DNA from: Lachnospiraceae bacterium
Lineage (GTDB): Bacteria > Bacillota > Clostridia > Lachnospirales > Lachnospiraceae
Direction: 5' to 3'
Length of the DNA: 64,000 bases
NCBI GenBank assembly: GCA_900770345.1
Contig: CAAGKF010000230.1
Location: forward strand, 1-64,000
Within the stretch, counting starts at the first letter, position 1; each line of letters begins with the position of its first letter. Below are positions 15,219 through 24,149 of this stretch, piece by piece. The translations under genes were made by a program, and so were the position numbers. The notes under the pieces are model-generated. The model was not told the DNA's origin, searched no databases, and was given only the letters and a program-made list of their open reading frames with translations.

Positions 15219-16355
15219 ATGATTCTGGAGCAGATAGCAGATGAGCTGGTACAGGTGACTTCCGCTCTGGTGGGTGGAAGGACCATTAATATTATGAATA
15301 CGGACGGAGTGATCATTGCTTCTACCGAAAAGGATCGTCTCGGAACGGTCCATTACGGGGCCAGACTGGTTGCCAAGACCGGAAAGACCGTAAACATCTA
15401 TAAGGAACAGCTTTCCCGATATCCCGGCTCCAAAGAAGGATGCAACATGCCGATCAGGCAGAACGGTGTTCTCATTGGGGTAGTCGGAATTTTCGGGAAT
15501 CCGGATGAGATTCAGGATCTGGCACATCTGCTGGAGGTCTATACCGCCAAGTATTTTGAACTGGAATCCATTACATATCAGCGCATGACGGAAAATGAAC
15601 TGCGGGGAGAAGCGCTGCGGCTCCTGGTTTCCTTCAATAATGTAAACCTGAACTATGTCCGTTCTCTGCTGGATGATCTGCAGTTAAAGCTGATGCCGCC
15701 CTTCAGAGTCATTGTGGTTTCCTTCCGCATGGTGAAAACACATCCTATGTCAGCGATTGAAAGCAGTGCCATTGCCAATGCCCTGGCGAAAAGAGGACTG
15801 ATCGACCGAAGCGGTGATCTTTACTGTCTGAAGGAAAACCGCATGATCTTCCTGAAAAGCCGGTCCGGAAAAGAAGAGAAGTCCTTCTGGGAAGCCTTTC
15901 GTGATACTCTGCATCCCTGGGAGCCCTTTCGGATCTCTCTGGGAGGTATCTGTACAGAGTGGAAGGATATTCGGATATCCTACCACGAGGCATGCCGTCT
16001 GGATGTCTGCGGAAAGGGAGATTTTAATGACATTTTGAAGCCCCAGGCCCGCTGTACTTATATGATGGATGCTACGATACAGGAAAGTGAGGATTACTGG
16101 GCGTGCATTTACACCAGGCTTCAGGAAAACTTTTCAGAAGAAGAATTAAAAACTCTGCTGGAATCGGCAGAGTGCTACTATGAGGAAGAGCACAGCGTTT
16201 CCAGAGCTGCTGCCCGTCTCTTTATTCACAAAAATACGCTGCAGTACAGACTTCGGCGTCTGCTGGAAGCCCTGGATCTGTCACAGGTACCCGGTTTTTA
16301 TCAGGAGTATCTGGTGCGGCATATTTTACAATATGGCAGGAATAATCTGCGCTGA
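15219..16355 (+). CDS. CdaR/SdaR-type sugar diacid utilisation regulator
   Basis: This 378-residue regulator has an N-terminal sugar-diacid-recognition domain (residues 1 to about 135, with ALVGGRTINIMNTDGVIIAST and NMPIRQNGVLIGVVGIFG). A central GGDEF-like linker follows, then a C-terminal PucR/CdaR helix-turn-helix (about 320-375, SVSRAAARLFIHKNTLQYRL). Members activate uptake and breakdown of glucarate, galactarate or glycerate. The GntP permease gene follows after 57 bases and is its obvious target. GGAGG precedes the ATG. Confidence 0.88.
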   Translation: MILEQIADELVQVTSALVGGRTINIMNTDGVIIASTEKDRLGTVHYGARLVAKTGKTVNIYKEQLSRYPGSKEGCNMPIRQNGVLIGVVGIFGNPDEIQDLAHLLEVYTAKYFELESITYQRMTENELRGEALRLLVSFNNVNLNYVRSLLDDLQLKLMPPFRVIVVSFRMVKTHPMSAIESSAIANALAKRGLIDRSGDLYCLKENRMIFLKSRSGKEEKSFWEAFRDTLHPWEPFRISLGGICTEWKDIRISYHEACRLDVCGKGDFNDILKPQARCTYMMDATIQESEDYWACIYTRLQENFSEEELKTLLESAECYYEEEHSVSRAAARLFIHKNTLQYRLRRLLEALDLSQVPGFYQEYLVRHILQYGRNNLR

Positions 16356-16412
16356 TGCCAATTCCTTCCATAATATAAAATGTTTCAGAACAACAAAAAA
16401 GGAGGTAGTTCT

Positions 16413-17747
16413 ATGCAAACATTTTTCTTATTTGCTCTGATCATTCTGTCCGTTGTTGCCATGGTCATTGCAATCTCAAAGTTCCATTTACATCCGTTTA
16501 TCGTTATGACCGTGATCGCGATTCTGGTAGGTCTGATCTGGGGTATTGAACCGGCAACGGTAGTGGATACCGTAAAGAGCGGTTTCGGTTCCATCCTTAC
16601 CAGCATCGGTATCGTAATCCTTTGCGGTACTATCATTGGTACCATTCTGGAAAAGACTGGTGCGGCTCTTACAATGGCGAATACGATCCTGAATATCGTA
16701 GGCAGGAAAAACAGCGTTGTTGCCATGGGCGCAATGGGATATGTAACCGGTATTCCCGTGTTTTGTGATTCCGGTTTCGTAGTATTGTCTCCCATCAGCC
16801 GTGCGCTGGCTTCTCAGAGCAATACTTCTCTGGCGGTAATGGCAACCGCATTGTCAGGCGGTCTGTATGCGACCCACTGTCTGGTTCCGCCTACGCCGGG
16901 TCCTATCGCAATGGCAGGAACACTGGAAGCAGATCTGGGACTCACCATTCTGGTAGGTCTGATCGTTTCCATTCCGGCAGTGGCAGTAGCTGTTATTTAT
17001 GCTCTCAAGGTTTCCAGCACTGTTCATATCCCTGCAAACTCCGAGTATACTCTGGAGGAACTGAAGGAAAAATACGGAAAGCTTCCGGGTGCCTTACATA
17101 GCTTTTCACCGATCCTTCTGCCGATCATTCTGATTGCCCTGGCATCGGTAGCGGCATTCCCCAGCTATCCCTTTGGTCAGGGAGCTGTTTATACCGCCAT
17201 CTCCTTTATCGGCAATCCTGTGATTGCTCTGCTTTTAGGTGTATTCCTGGCAATGACTCTGATTCCGGAATCCGAGAAGTCCCATACTCTGGAATGGGTA
17301 ACCAAAGGCGTTACAGATTCCGCAGCTATTATGGCGATTACCGGTGCAGGCGGTTCCTTCGGCGCGATCTTAAAGCTTCTGCCGATCGCGGATGCTACCA
17401 CAGGTCTTCTCACCTCCGGTCTGGGCGTGCTGATCCCGTTTGTTATTGCAATGATCCTGAAGCTGGCAATGGGCGCTTCCACTGTAGCGATGATCACTAC
17501 CGCAGGCATGATGGCTCCTCTGATGGAGACTATGGGCTTTACCTCACCGTTGGGAAAGGTACTGGTCGTTCTGGCAATCGGCGCCGGCTCTATGGTTGCA
17601 TCTCATGCAAACGACTCCTATTTCTGGGTGGTATCTCAGTTCTCTGATATGAAGACAGAGGAAGCATACAAGTGCCAGACCGGAATGACGGCTGTTATGG
17701 GTATTACGATCATCATTCTGCTGTTTATTGTTTCATTGTTTATCTGA
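16413..17747 (+). CDS. GntP-family gluconate/hydroxy-acid permease
   Basis: This protein of about 444 residues has some 12 membrane helices of the GntP (gluconate:H+ symporter) family. Hallmarks are GTIIGTILEKTGAA, TGIPVFCDSGFVVLSPI, the ATHCLVPPTPGPIA loop and ITGAGGSFGAIL. GntP members import gluconate, glycerate or related acids, and the CdaR-type regulator immediately upstream fits that. ATG 16413 follows AAGGAGGT with ideal spacing; the frame extends a few codons upstream without a ribosome site. Confidence 0.88.
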   Translation: MQTFFLFALIILSVVAMVIAISKFHLHPFIVMTVIAILVGLIWGIEPATVVDTVKSGFGSILTSIGIVILCGTIIGTILEKTGAALTMANTILNIVGRKNSVVAMGAMGYVTGIPVFCDSGFVVLSPISRALASQSNTSLAVMATALSGGLYATHCLVPPTPGPIAMAGTLEADLGLTILVGLIVSIPAVAVAVIYALKVSSTVHIPANSEYTLEELKEKYGKLPGALHSFSPILLPIILIALASVAAFPSYPFGQGAVYTAISFIGNPVIALLLGVFLAMTLIPESEKSHTLEWVTKGVTDSAAIMAITGAGGSFGAILKLLPIADATTGLLTSGLGVLIPFVIAMILKLAMGASTVAMITTAGMMAPLMETMGFTSPLGKVLVVLAIGAGSMVASHANDSYFWVVSQFSDMKTEEAYKCQTGMTAVMGITIIILLFIVSLFI

Positions 17748-17782
17748 AAAACATTATAGTATCATATCAATTTTTTAAGACG

Positions 17783-17815
17783 AGAGCAGGGTACACAGAA
17801 ACGGCGCCCTGCTCT
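17783..17815. terminator. Bidirectional hairpin between gntP and the riboflavin operon
   Basis: AGAGCAGGG and CCCTGCTCT form a perfect 9-bp stem with a 15-base loop between two convergent genes. The T tract is short on the plus strand and absent on the minus, so termination strength is uncertain. Confidence 0.5.
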
Positions 17816-17845
17816 TTGGATTTCCCGGCGTCTGTGACGGGAATA

Positions 17846-18316
17846 TTACGCTTTCTCAATTTCCCGGATCAGATTCACCATCTCAATGGCTCCCAGAGCG
17901 CAGTCATAGCCCTTATTGCCTGCCTTTGTGCCGGCGCGCTCGATGGCCTGTTCAATGTTTTCCGTGGTCAGCACGCCGAACATCACAGGAATGTCGCAGG
18001 AGAGAGAAACCGTGGCGATGCCCTTGGATACTTCGCTGCACACGTAATCATAATGAGTGGTGCTGCCGCGGATCACGGCGCCCACGCAGATAATAGCGTC
18101 GTATTTTCCGCTCTTTGCCATTTTTGACGCGATCAGCGGGATCTCAAATGCTCCGGGAACCCAGGCAACCTGTATATCTTCCTCTTTTACATCGTGGCGC
18201 AGAAGGCCGTCCATGGCTCCTGCTACCAGCTTTGAGGTAATAAATTCATTGAAACGGGAGGCCACGATGCCTACGCGGATCCCGTTTGGTGTCAATTTTC
18301 CTTCAAATGTTTTCAT
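17846..18316 (-). CDS. ribH: 6,7-dimethyl-8-ribityllumazine synthase
   Basis: This 156-residue subunit of the icosahedral lumazine synthase condenses 5-amino-6-ribitylaminouracil with 3,4-dihydroxy-2-butanone phosphate. Visible signatures are VASRFNEFITSKLV, the substrate loop WVPGAFEIPL, GAVIRGSTTHYDYV with the catalytic His region, and FGVLTTENIEQA. It is the last gene of the riboflavin operon, 13 bases after ribBA, with GGAGG upstream of its start. Confidence 0.97.
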   Translation of the reverse strand: MKTFEGKLTPNGIRVGIVASRFNEFITSKLVAGAMDGLLRHDVKEEDIQVAWVPGAFEIPLIASKMAKSGKYDAIICVGAVIRGSTTHYDYVCSEVSKGIATVSLSCDIPVMFGVLTTENIEQAIERAGTKAGNKGYDCALGAIEMVNLIREIEKA

Positions 18317-18329
18317 GTTGTTATCCTCC

Positions 18330-19529
18330 TTAATAATTTAAAATGTGTCCCATTTTTTTCTGTTTGGTTTTCAGGTAGAACAGGTCATGGGCGGTAGCGC
18401 TCATCTGGATCGGCACACGTTCTGTGATCTCCAGGCCGAATTCCGACAGCTGGTAGACCTTGTCCGGATTGTTGGTCAGAAGACGCATGGTTTTTACTCC
18501 CAGATCCCTGAGAATCTGTGCTCCGATGTAATATTCTCTCTGATCTCCTGCAAATCCCAGAGCCAGATTGGCTTCCAGTGTGTCCATGCCCTGCTCCTGC
18601 AGTTCATAAGCTCTCAGTTTATTGATCAGGCCGATGCCGCGGCCTTCCTGGCGCATATACAGAAGGATGCCGCGTCCCTCCTGTTCGATCTGAGTCATGG
18701 CAGAGGCCAGCTGCTGCCCGCAGTCGCAGCGCAGGGAGCCGAAGGTGTCGCCGGTGAGGCATTCGGAGTGTACCCGGCAGAGTACGTCTTTCCCGTCACC
18801 GATATCGCCTTTTACCAGAGCTACGTGGTGTTCGCCGTTCAGACGGTTTACATAGCCGTATGCGGTGAAGCTGCCGTATTTTGTAGGCATTTTGGTAACA
18901 GTTACCCGGTCCACCAGTTTTTCATGCTGTTTGCGGTACATCTGCAGATCGTGAATGGTAATGAATTTCAGATTCCATTTTTCCGCCAGTCCTATAAGCT
19001 CCGGTGTACGCATCATAGTTCCGTCCTCCCGCATGATCTCACAGCAGAGGCCGCATTCCTTTAAACCGGCCAGCCGCATCAGATCTACCGTAGCTTCCGT
19101 GTGCCCGGCTCGTTCCAGAACGCCGTTTTTTTGGGCAAGAAGGGGAAACATGTGTCCCGGACGGCGGAAGTCCTCCGGTTTTGCTCCTTCCTCCACGCAT
19201 TTCATGGCAGTGACAGACCGTTCAGCGGCGGAGATTCCTGTGGTGGTGCTGACGTGGTCAATGGAGACAGTGAAGGCGGTTTCATGATTGTCTGTATTCT
19301 GCATCACCATCTGCGGGATCTGCAGCTTCCGCACATATTCCTCAGACATAGGCATGCAGATCAGGCCTTTGCCGTGGGTTGCCATAAAATTAATATTGGC
19401 TGTATCCGCAAACTGGGCGGCACAGATGAAATCTCCTTCATTTTCACGGTCCGGATCGTCTGTTACCAGGATCAGACGGCCCTGACGCAGCTCTTCAAGA
19501 GCTTCTTCAATGGTATTAAACTGAAACAT
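18330..19529 (-). CDS. ribBA: Bifunctional 3,4-dihydroxy-2-butanone-4-phosphate synthase / GTP cyclohydrolase II
   Basis: This 399-residue fusion supplies both precursors of riboflavin. Residues 1 to about 200 are the RibB domain (acidic loop DDPDRENEGDF, RRPGHMFPL, RAGHTEATVDL). Residues from about 205 are RibA with the zinc ligands in HSECLTGDTFGSLRCDCG and the catalytic MRQEGRGIGL. The start at 19529 has GGAAAGGAG seven bases upstream; an earlier in-frame Met lacks such a site. It lies between ribE and ribH in the operon. Confidence 0.96.
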   Translation of the reverse strand: MFQFNTIEEALEELRQGRLILVTDDPDRENEGDFICAAQFADTANINFMATHGKGLICMPMSEEYVRKLQIPQMVMQNTDNHETAFTVSIDHVSTTTGISAAERSVTAMKCVEEGAKPEDFRRPGHMFPLLAQKNGVLERAGHTEATVDLMRLAGLKECGLCCEIMREDGTMMRTPELIGLAEKWNLKFITIHDLQMYRKQHEKLVDRVTVTKMPTKYGSFTAYGYVNRLNGEHHVALVKGDIGDGKDVLCRVHSECLTGDTFGSLRCDCGQQLASAMTQIEQEGRGILLYMRQEGRGIGLINKLRAYELQEQGMDTLEANLALGFAGDQREYYIGAQILRDLGVKTMRLLTNNPDKVYQLSEFGLEITERVPIQMSATAHDLFYLKTKQKKMGHILNY

Positions 19530-19548
19530 AAAAACTCCTTTCCCGGCT

Positions 19549-20196
19549 TTAATAGCCATACTGAGACAAAAATTCCCTTGTAAGACGGCTCTGAGGCTTT
19601 TGGGGCTCCTCCGGCATCAGAAACTGTTCAATATATTTTCCTATAATGTCATTTTCAAGATTTACCAGATCACCCTTCTTCCTCTCACTCAGGGTGGTTT
19701 CGGCAACGGTGTGGGGAATGGCGGATATGGAAAAATGATCCGGACCTCTTTCCGCCACAGTCAGACTGATGCCGTCAATGGCAACGGAGCCCTTTTCTAC
19801 GATATAACGCATGATGGATGGGGCTGCTTTTATGGTGTACCATATGGCATTGCTGTCCTGGCGAATGTCTGTGATTGTTCCTGTTCCATCAATGTGTCCG
19901 GCCACGATATGTCCTCCGAAGCGCCCGTTCACAGGCATTGCCCGTTCCAGATTTACGCGGCTTCCTTTTTTTAAAGAAGCCAGACCGGTCCGGTTCAGGG
20001 TTTCATGCATAACGTCGGCGCAGAAGCCTTTGCTGTGGAAGGAAGTGACAGTCAGACAGATGCCGTTTACGGCAATGCTGTCACCGATGTGGATATCCGA
20101 CAGTATTTTGTCTGCCAGGATGCTTAAAACAGCGCAGGAGCGGCCGAGGCGGATGTCATCGATTGTCCCTGTTTCTTCAACGATTCCTGTAAACAT
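19549..20196 (-). CDS. ribE: Riboflavin synthase, alpha subunit
   Basis: Riboflavin synthase is a duplicated lumazine-binding barrel that disproportionates two lumazine molecules to riboflavin. The N-terminus MFTGIVEETG is diagnostic, and the internal repeat is visible as SIAVNGICLTVTS and SVAIDGISLTVAE. The length of about 215 residues is normal. Met 20196 is chosen because it opens the conserved start and follows GAGGTGG; it overlaps the end of ribD by about 20 bases. Confidence 0.96.
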   Translation of the reverse strand: MFTGIVEETGTIDDIRLGRSCAVLSILADKILSDIHIGDSIAVNGICLTVTSFHSKGFCADVMHETLNRTGLASLKKGSRVNLERAMPVNGRFGGHIVAGHIDGTGTITDIRQDSNAIWYTIKAAPSIMRYIVEKGSVAIDGISLTVAERGPDHFSISAIPHTVAETTLSERKKGDLVNLENDIIGKYIEQFLMPEEPQKPQSRLTREFLSQYGY

Positions 20197-21283
20197 GATT
20201 TTCCACCTCACTTTCAATAAGAAAATCTTCTCCCAGCGGGAGGATCCGGCTGTCTCTCAGATGGATGCCCAGATCCGGAGACGGAAAGCCGTCTCCGCCT
20301 ACCGGTGTTTTGGCGGTTTCTCCTCCCAGGAGCTTGGGAGCAATGTAAGCCTGCACCTTCTGTACGATGCCGCTCTTTAAAGCTGCCCAGTTTAAGGTTT
20401 GTCCTCCTTCCAGGAGAATACTGTCAATTCCTTTCCCTCCCAGCATTTTCATCAGCATGTTTAGATCCAGATGTCCGTCTGATTCAGTGACGGTCAGTGT
20501 TTGGCAGCCGGCATCGCGGTAGGGGGCCATCCGGTTTTCATCTTTGCAGCAGGTAGCCAGGATAGTGGGTACTTCCTTTGCCGTTTGGACGATCCGGCAG
20601 GAAAGCGGAGTGCGCAGCCGGCTGTCACAGATGATCCGGACGGGACTGCGCTTTCCCTCCAGACGGCATGTCAGAAGGGGGTCGTCTGCCAGCAGTGTGC
20701 CGGAGCCGATCATAATGGCGGAAAGAAAGCTGCGCTGCTCCTGTACATGAGCTCTGGCTGTTTCTCCGGTTATCCACCGGGAAGCACCGGTGGCGGCCGC
20801 GATTTTACCGTCCATAGTCATGGCATATTTCATAACTACATAAGGCCGGCCGGTGCGGATATAGTGGAAAAATATCCGGTTCAGGCGGGTGCAGTCCGCC
20901 TCCAGAACGTGTTCTGTCACTTCAACGCCATGGGTTTTCAGGATGTCAATGCCTTTGCCGGCGACGAGAGGATTGGGATCCCCGGATCCTATGACAACAC
21001 GCCGGATTCCGGCAGACAGTATGGCATCTGTACAGGGAGGCTGTTTTCCATAATGACAGCAGGGCTCCAGTGTGACGTACATGACTGCGCCGGAGGGATC
21101 TTCCTGACACGAAGCCAGGGCGCTGCGCTCCGCGTGGAGACCACCGTATTTTTCATGATATCCCTGGCCGATGATTCGTCCTTCTTTTACAATTACGGCT
21201 CCCACCATAGGATTGGGAGAGACTGTGCCGCGGCCCTGTTCGGCAAGCAGCAGTGCCTGTTTCATATAATCCTGATCGTTCAT
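20177..21283 (-). CDS. ribD: Bifunctional diaminohydroxyphosphoribosylaminopyrimidine deaminase / 5-amino-6-(5-phosphoribosylamino)uracil reductase
   Basis: This 368-residue two-domain enzyme performs the second and third steps from GTP. The deaminase domain (1-145) has the zinc site HAE (His50, Glu52) and PCC...PPC (Cys75, Cys84). The reductase domain (about 150-368) has VMKYAMTMDGKIAAATGASRW and ILLEGGQTLNWAAL. The start at 21283 follows GGAGGTG. It is the first gene of the operon and sits directly after the riboswitch terminator, so its expression falls when FMN is abundant. Confidence 0.96.
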   Translation of the reverse strand: MNDQDYMKQALLLAEQGRGTVSPNPMVGAVIVKEGRIIGQGYHEKYGGLHAERSALASCQEDPSGAVMYVTLEPCCHYGKQPPCTDAILSAGIRRVVIGSGDPNPLVAGKGIDILKTHGVEVTEHVLEADCTRLNRIFFHYIRTGRPYVVMKYAMTMDGKIAAATGASRWITGETARAHVQEQRSFLSAIMIGSGTLLADDPLLTCRLEGKRSPVRIICDSRLRTPLSCRIVQTAKEVPTILATCCKDENRMAPYRDAGCQTLTVTESDGHLDLNMLMKMLGGKGIDSILLEGGQTLNWAALKSGIVQKVQAYIAPKLLGGETAKTPVGGDGFPSPDLGIHLRDSRILPLGEDFLIESEVENHVYRNR

Positions 21284-21302
21284 TTTCACCTCCAAAAGAA
21301 AA

Positions 21303-21328
21303 TGCCCTGAACAAAAGCGTTCAGGGCA
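21303..21328 (-). terminator. FMN riboswitch expression platform terminator
   Basis: On the minus strand TGCCCTGAAC / GTTCAGGGCA make a 10-bp stem with a 6-base loop, followed by TTTTCTTTT and then the ribD ribosome site. This is the expected off-state terminator of the riboswitch. Confidence 0.85.
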
Positions 21329-21461
21329 CTGTATTCAGGAAAAGATATTTTCTGCAAAAGAAGGAACGTCCTCGTCGAAGACCTGAAAATAAAAACTCCG
21401 GAATAAAAATATTCCAGAGCAGTTGTTCCTTCTGCAGTATCTGTCGAATCCTGCATATATG

Positions 21462-21568
21462 ATCTTCTTTCATCCAGACTGTACTGTCGGCTTCGGAGTT
21501 TCACCGAATCATGCCTCGCGGCTCGTGGGCTGTACCACCGGTAGGGAATTGCACCCTGCCCTGAAGAT
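21462..21568 (-). promoter_or_regulatory. FMN riboswitch (RFN element)
   Basis: The minus strand carries the conserved RFN blocks in order: CTTCAGGGCAGGGTG, AATTCCCTACCGGTGGT, AGCCCACGAGC, CGGTGAAACTCCG, AGCCGACAGTACAGTCTGG and ATGAAAGAAGAT. They form the six-stem junction that binds FMN. It precedes ribD by about 180 bases, with a terminator between, and controls the ribD-ribE-ribBA-ribH operon. Confidence 0.95.
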
Positions 21569-21726
21569 TTATCTGATTTATTTGTAAGTATACGTTGATT
21601 TTTTCGAATTGTCAAGAAGATTATTTGTGATATAATGAATATATGCAGCAGTTCCGGCGGTAGGACTTCAAGTGAAGAGATTTGTTCAGAATTGCTGCAG
21701 GAAATGAATGCGAGGATTTGCTCTTT

Positions 21727-22704
21727 ATGCAGACACTGAATCAGGACATAAAAAACCATACCTTCCGGACGGTGTATCTTTTGTACGGCGATGAGGCATT
21801 TTTAAAAAAAAGCTACAAAAACCGCCTGAGAGAAGCGCTCACCGGCGGGGATACGATGAATTATAATTATTACGAAGGAAAGGGCATCGATGTCAATGAG
21901 GTTACGGGATTGTCCGACACCATGCCTTTTTTTGCAGAAAAGCGTCTGATTCTTCTGGAGGATTCCGGCTGGTTTAAGGGGGGAGCGGGCGCCGAAGAGA
22001 TGAGCGCCTACATTGAGCATATCCCGGAGACCACCTGCATCCTCTTTGTGGAGTCAGAGGTAGATAAAAGGAGCAGGCTGTATAAGGCAGTGAAAAAATA
22101 CGGCTATGCGGCTGAGATGACGAGGCAGGATTCCGCCCAGCTGGCCAGATGGGCGGCCGGCATACTGGCAAAAAACGGGAAGAAGATTACCGGGAGGACG
22201 ATGGAGCTGTTTTTGAGCAAAGCGGGAGATGATATGGAAAATATCAGCTCTGAGCTGGAGAAGCTGATCAGCTATACCCTGGGACGCGAGGTGATCACGG
22301 ATGAGGATGTGGAGACTATCTGCACAACTCAGGTGACAAATAAAATATTTGATATGATTGCGGCAATCGCCGGACGTCAGACCAGAAAGGCCATGGATCT
22401 GTATGAGGATCTGCTTACTCTGAAAGAGCCGCCGATGCGGATACTTTTTCTGATCGCCCGGCAGTTTAATCAGCTCCTTCAGGTGAAGGAGCTGATGGGA
22501 AAGGGAATGGACAAGAGCGCTGTCGCTTCCCGCCTGAAGCTGCAGCCCTTTGTGGCCGGTAAGATCATGCTGCAGGCGAAAAATTTTACAAGAGATCAGA
22601 TATTGTCCTATGTAAATCTCTGTGTGGATGCGGAGGAAGGGGTAAAAACTGGAAAGCTTCAGGACCGTCTGGCAGTGGAGCTTCTGATCGCCAATCGATA
22701 TTGA
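21727..22704 (+). CDS. holA: DNA polymerase III, delta subunit
   Basis: This is the clamp-loader delta subunit, about 325 residues, which opens the beta sliding clamp. The N-terminus LLYGDEAFLKKSYKNRL is the family's pseudo-P-loop region. Mid-protein VVESEVDKRSRLYKAVKKY-like and AEMTRQDSAQLARW stretches follow, and the C-terminal helical domain (LLFLIARQFNQLLQVKEL-like) is complete. I take ATG 21727 as start because the conserved protein begins there. It is divergent from the riboflavin operon and 42 bases before the next gene. Confidence 0.9.
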   Translation: MQTLNQDIKNHTFRTVYLLYGDEAFLKKSYKNRLREALTGGDTMNYNYYEGKGIDVNEVTGLSDTMPFFAEKRLILLEDSGWFKGGAGAEEMSAYIEHIPETTCILFVESEVDKRSRLYKAVKKYGYAAEMTRQDSAQLARWAAGILAKNGKKITGRTMELFLSKAGDDMENISSELEKLISYTLGREVITDEDVETICTTQVTNKIFDMIAAIAGRQTRKAMDLYEDLLTLKEPPMRILFLIARQFNQLLQVKELMGKGMDKSAVASRLKLQPFVAGKIMLQAKNFTRDQILSYVNLCVDAEEGVKTGKLQDRLAVELLIANRY

Positions 22705-22746
22705 TATGGCTGTAAAAATGAAACAGAAAATGGAGGAGATAAAAGA

Positions 22747-23301
22747 ATGGAACTGGAAGTCATTAAAAAACAGACACAGGATGCATTAAAGGAATTGCTT
22801 GCGGCGGCAAAGCTGAAAGAGGGTCAGATACTGGTGGTAGGCTGTTCCTCCAGTGAGATAGACAGCTTTAAGATCGGTTCTCATTCCAGTGAGGAGATCG
22901 GACGGACGGTGTATCAGGCTCTTCTGGAAATTTTAAAGCCTATGGGGATCTATCTGGCGGCACAGTGCTGCGAGCATTTGAACAGAGCATTGATCCTGGA
23001 AGAAGAGGCGGCATTAAAGTATGGCTGGGAGCCGGTCAATGTGGTTCCCCAGCTGAAGGCGGGAGGTTCCTTCGCCACAGCTGCCTATGCTGCGCTGGAT
23101 CATCCGGTTGCAGTGGAACACATAAAGGCTCATGCAGGTATCGATATCGGTGATACGCTGATCGGAATGCATTTAAAGGATGTGGCGGTTCCTGTGCGTA
23201 TTTCGGTGAAGGAGATCGGAAGCGCCCATGTGGTCTGCGCCAGAACACGTCCGAAGTTTATCGGAGGTATCCGGGCACGCTATGACGAGAGCAGTCTGTA
23301 G
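22747..23301 (+). CDS. TIGR01440 / UPF0340 family protein (YwlG-like)
   Basis: This 184-residue cytoplasmic protein has conserved segments VVGCSSSEIDSFKIGSHSS, LAAQCCEHLNRALILEEEAA, VPQLKAGGSFATAAYAAL and GIDIGDTLIGMHLKDVAVPV. These match a widely conserved Firmicutes family of unknown activity. GGAGATAAAAGA precedes the ATG. It lies between holA and a cytidylate-kinase-like gene, all on the plus strand, which gives no clue to function. Confidence 0.85.
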   Translation: MELEVIKKQTQDALKELLAAAKLKEGQILVVGCSSSEIDSFKIGSHSSEEIGRTVYQALLEILKPMGIYLAAQCCEHLNRALILEEEAALKYGWEPVNVVPQLKAGGSFATAAYAALDHPVAVEHIKAHAGIDIGDTLIGMHLKDVAVPVRISVKEIGSAHVVCARTRPKFIGGIRARYDESSL

Positions 23302-23388
23302 GCTCTTGGATATAGAACGGTTCAGGAAAGAGAAGGTCTGAGCCGCTGTAATTGAATAATGGGGAAAAGTAAGAACGGAGGTATGGCT

Positions 23389-23973
23389 ATGAGCAAGGTG
23401 ATTACGATCAGCCGTCAGTACGGAAGCGGCGGACGGGAACTGGGAGAAAAGCTGGCAAAGAGACTGGGGATTCCATTTTATGACAAGGAACTGGTTTCCA
23501 TGATATCCAAGGAAGGGGACATTGACCCCGCGATCCTGGAGGCAACGGATGTGCTGGATCCGGAGTATGATGATGATACCATAGGTCAGGTGGCTCCTCA
23601 TTACCATGCATCTGTGACTCATCGCCTGTACGCAGCTCAGGAGAAGGTGATCAGGAGGCTGGCAGAGGAAGGCCCCTGCGTAATCGTGGAGAGATGTGCG
23701 GATGTGATTCTTCCTGATGCGGTCAGCATTTTTGTCTACGCTGATCTGGAGTGCCGTATCCGCCGGATCATGATGGTTCATCCGGAGCTGGCAAGATATA
23801 ATGTAAAGGCAAATATTCTTTCCGTTGATGAACGCCGCAGGAGTTACTATCAGTATTATGCTCCAAAAGAATGGGGAAAGATGGAAACCTATGATATCTG
23901 TCTCAACAGCGGCCTGATCGGGGTGGAGGGCTGTCTGGATGCGGCGCTGGCGTATATTGAGCATGTGAAATAA
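23389..23973 (+). CDS. Cytidylate kinase-like family protein
   Basis: This 194-residue P-loop protein has ITISRQYGSGGRELGEKLAK (P-loop-like SRQYGSGG at about 8-15), a VERCADVIL box and the DERRRSYYQYY lid region. It shares this layout with the kinase-like protein encoded at 3750-4418, so the two are paralogues. True Cmk has a different motif set, and the substrate here is unknown. ATG 23389 has GGAGG seven bases upstream and is preferred to earlier Met codons. A strong terminator follows. Confidence 0.8.
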   Translation: MSKVITISRQYGSGGRELGEKLAKRLGIPFYDKELVSMISKEGDIDPAILEATDVLDPEYDDDTIGQVAPHYHASVTHRLYAAQEKVIRRLAEEGPCVIVERCADVILPDAVSIFVYADLECRIRRIMMVHPELARYNVKANILSVDERRRSYYQYYAPKEWGKMETYDICLNSGLIGVEGCLDAALAYIEHVK

Positions 23974-23996
23974 CGAAAATTGAAAATTTCATAAAA

Positions 23997-24043
23997 CAGA
24001 CAGCTTTCACAGAAAAAAACGGTGTCAGCTGTCTGTTTTTTGC
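23997..24043 (+). terminator. Intrinsic terminator after the cytidylate-kinase-like gene
   Basis: ACAGACAGCT pairs with AGCTGTCTGT around a 20-base loop rich in A, followed by TTTTTT. Confidence 0.8.
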
Positions 24044-24074
24044 TGCAGGAAATAATCAGAAAAAAGACAAAAAA

Positions 24075-24103
24075 ATCCTTCCGGTGGGTTAGTCCGGAAG
24101 GAT
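24075..24103 (-). terminator. Intrinsic terminator of rpsT
   Basis: ATCCTTCCGG and CCGGAAGGAT form a perfect 10-bp stem with a 9-base loop. On the minus strand it is followed by a T run, about 45 bases downstream of rpsT. Confidence 0.85.
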
Positions 24104-24149
24104 AAAATTCAAATGTCTGAAATCCCTAACAAATGATGTCTCTATAAAA

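Noticed and set aside
14337..15527. Minus-strand frame of nearly 400 codons opposite the MBL hydrolase and the start of the CdaR gene
   Set aside because: Both plus-strand genes carry clear family motifs; the opposite frame has none.
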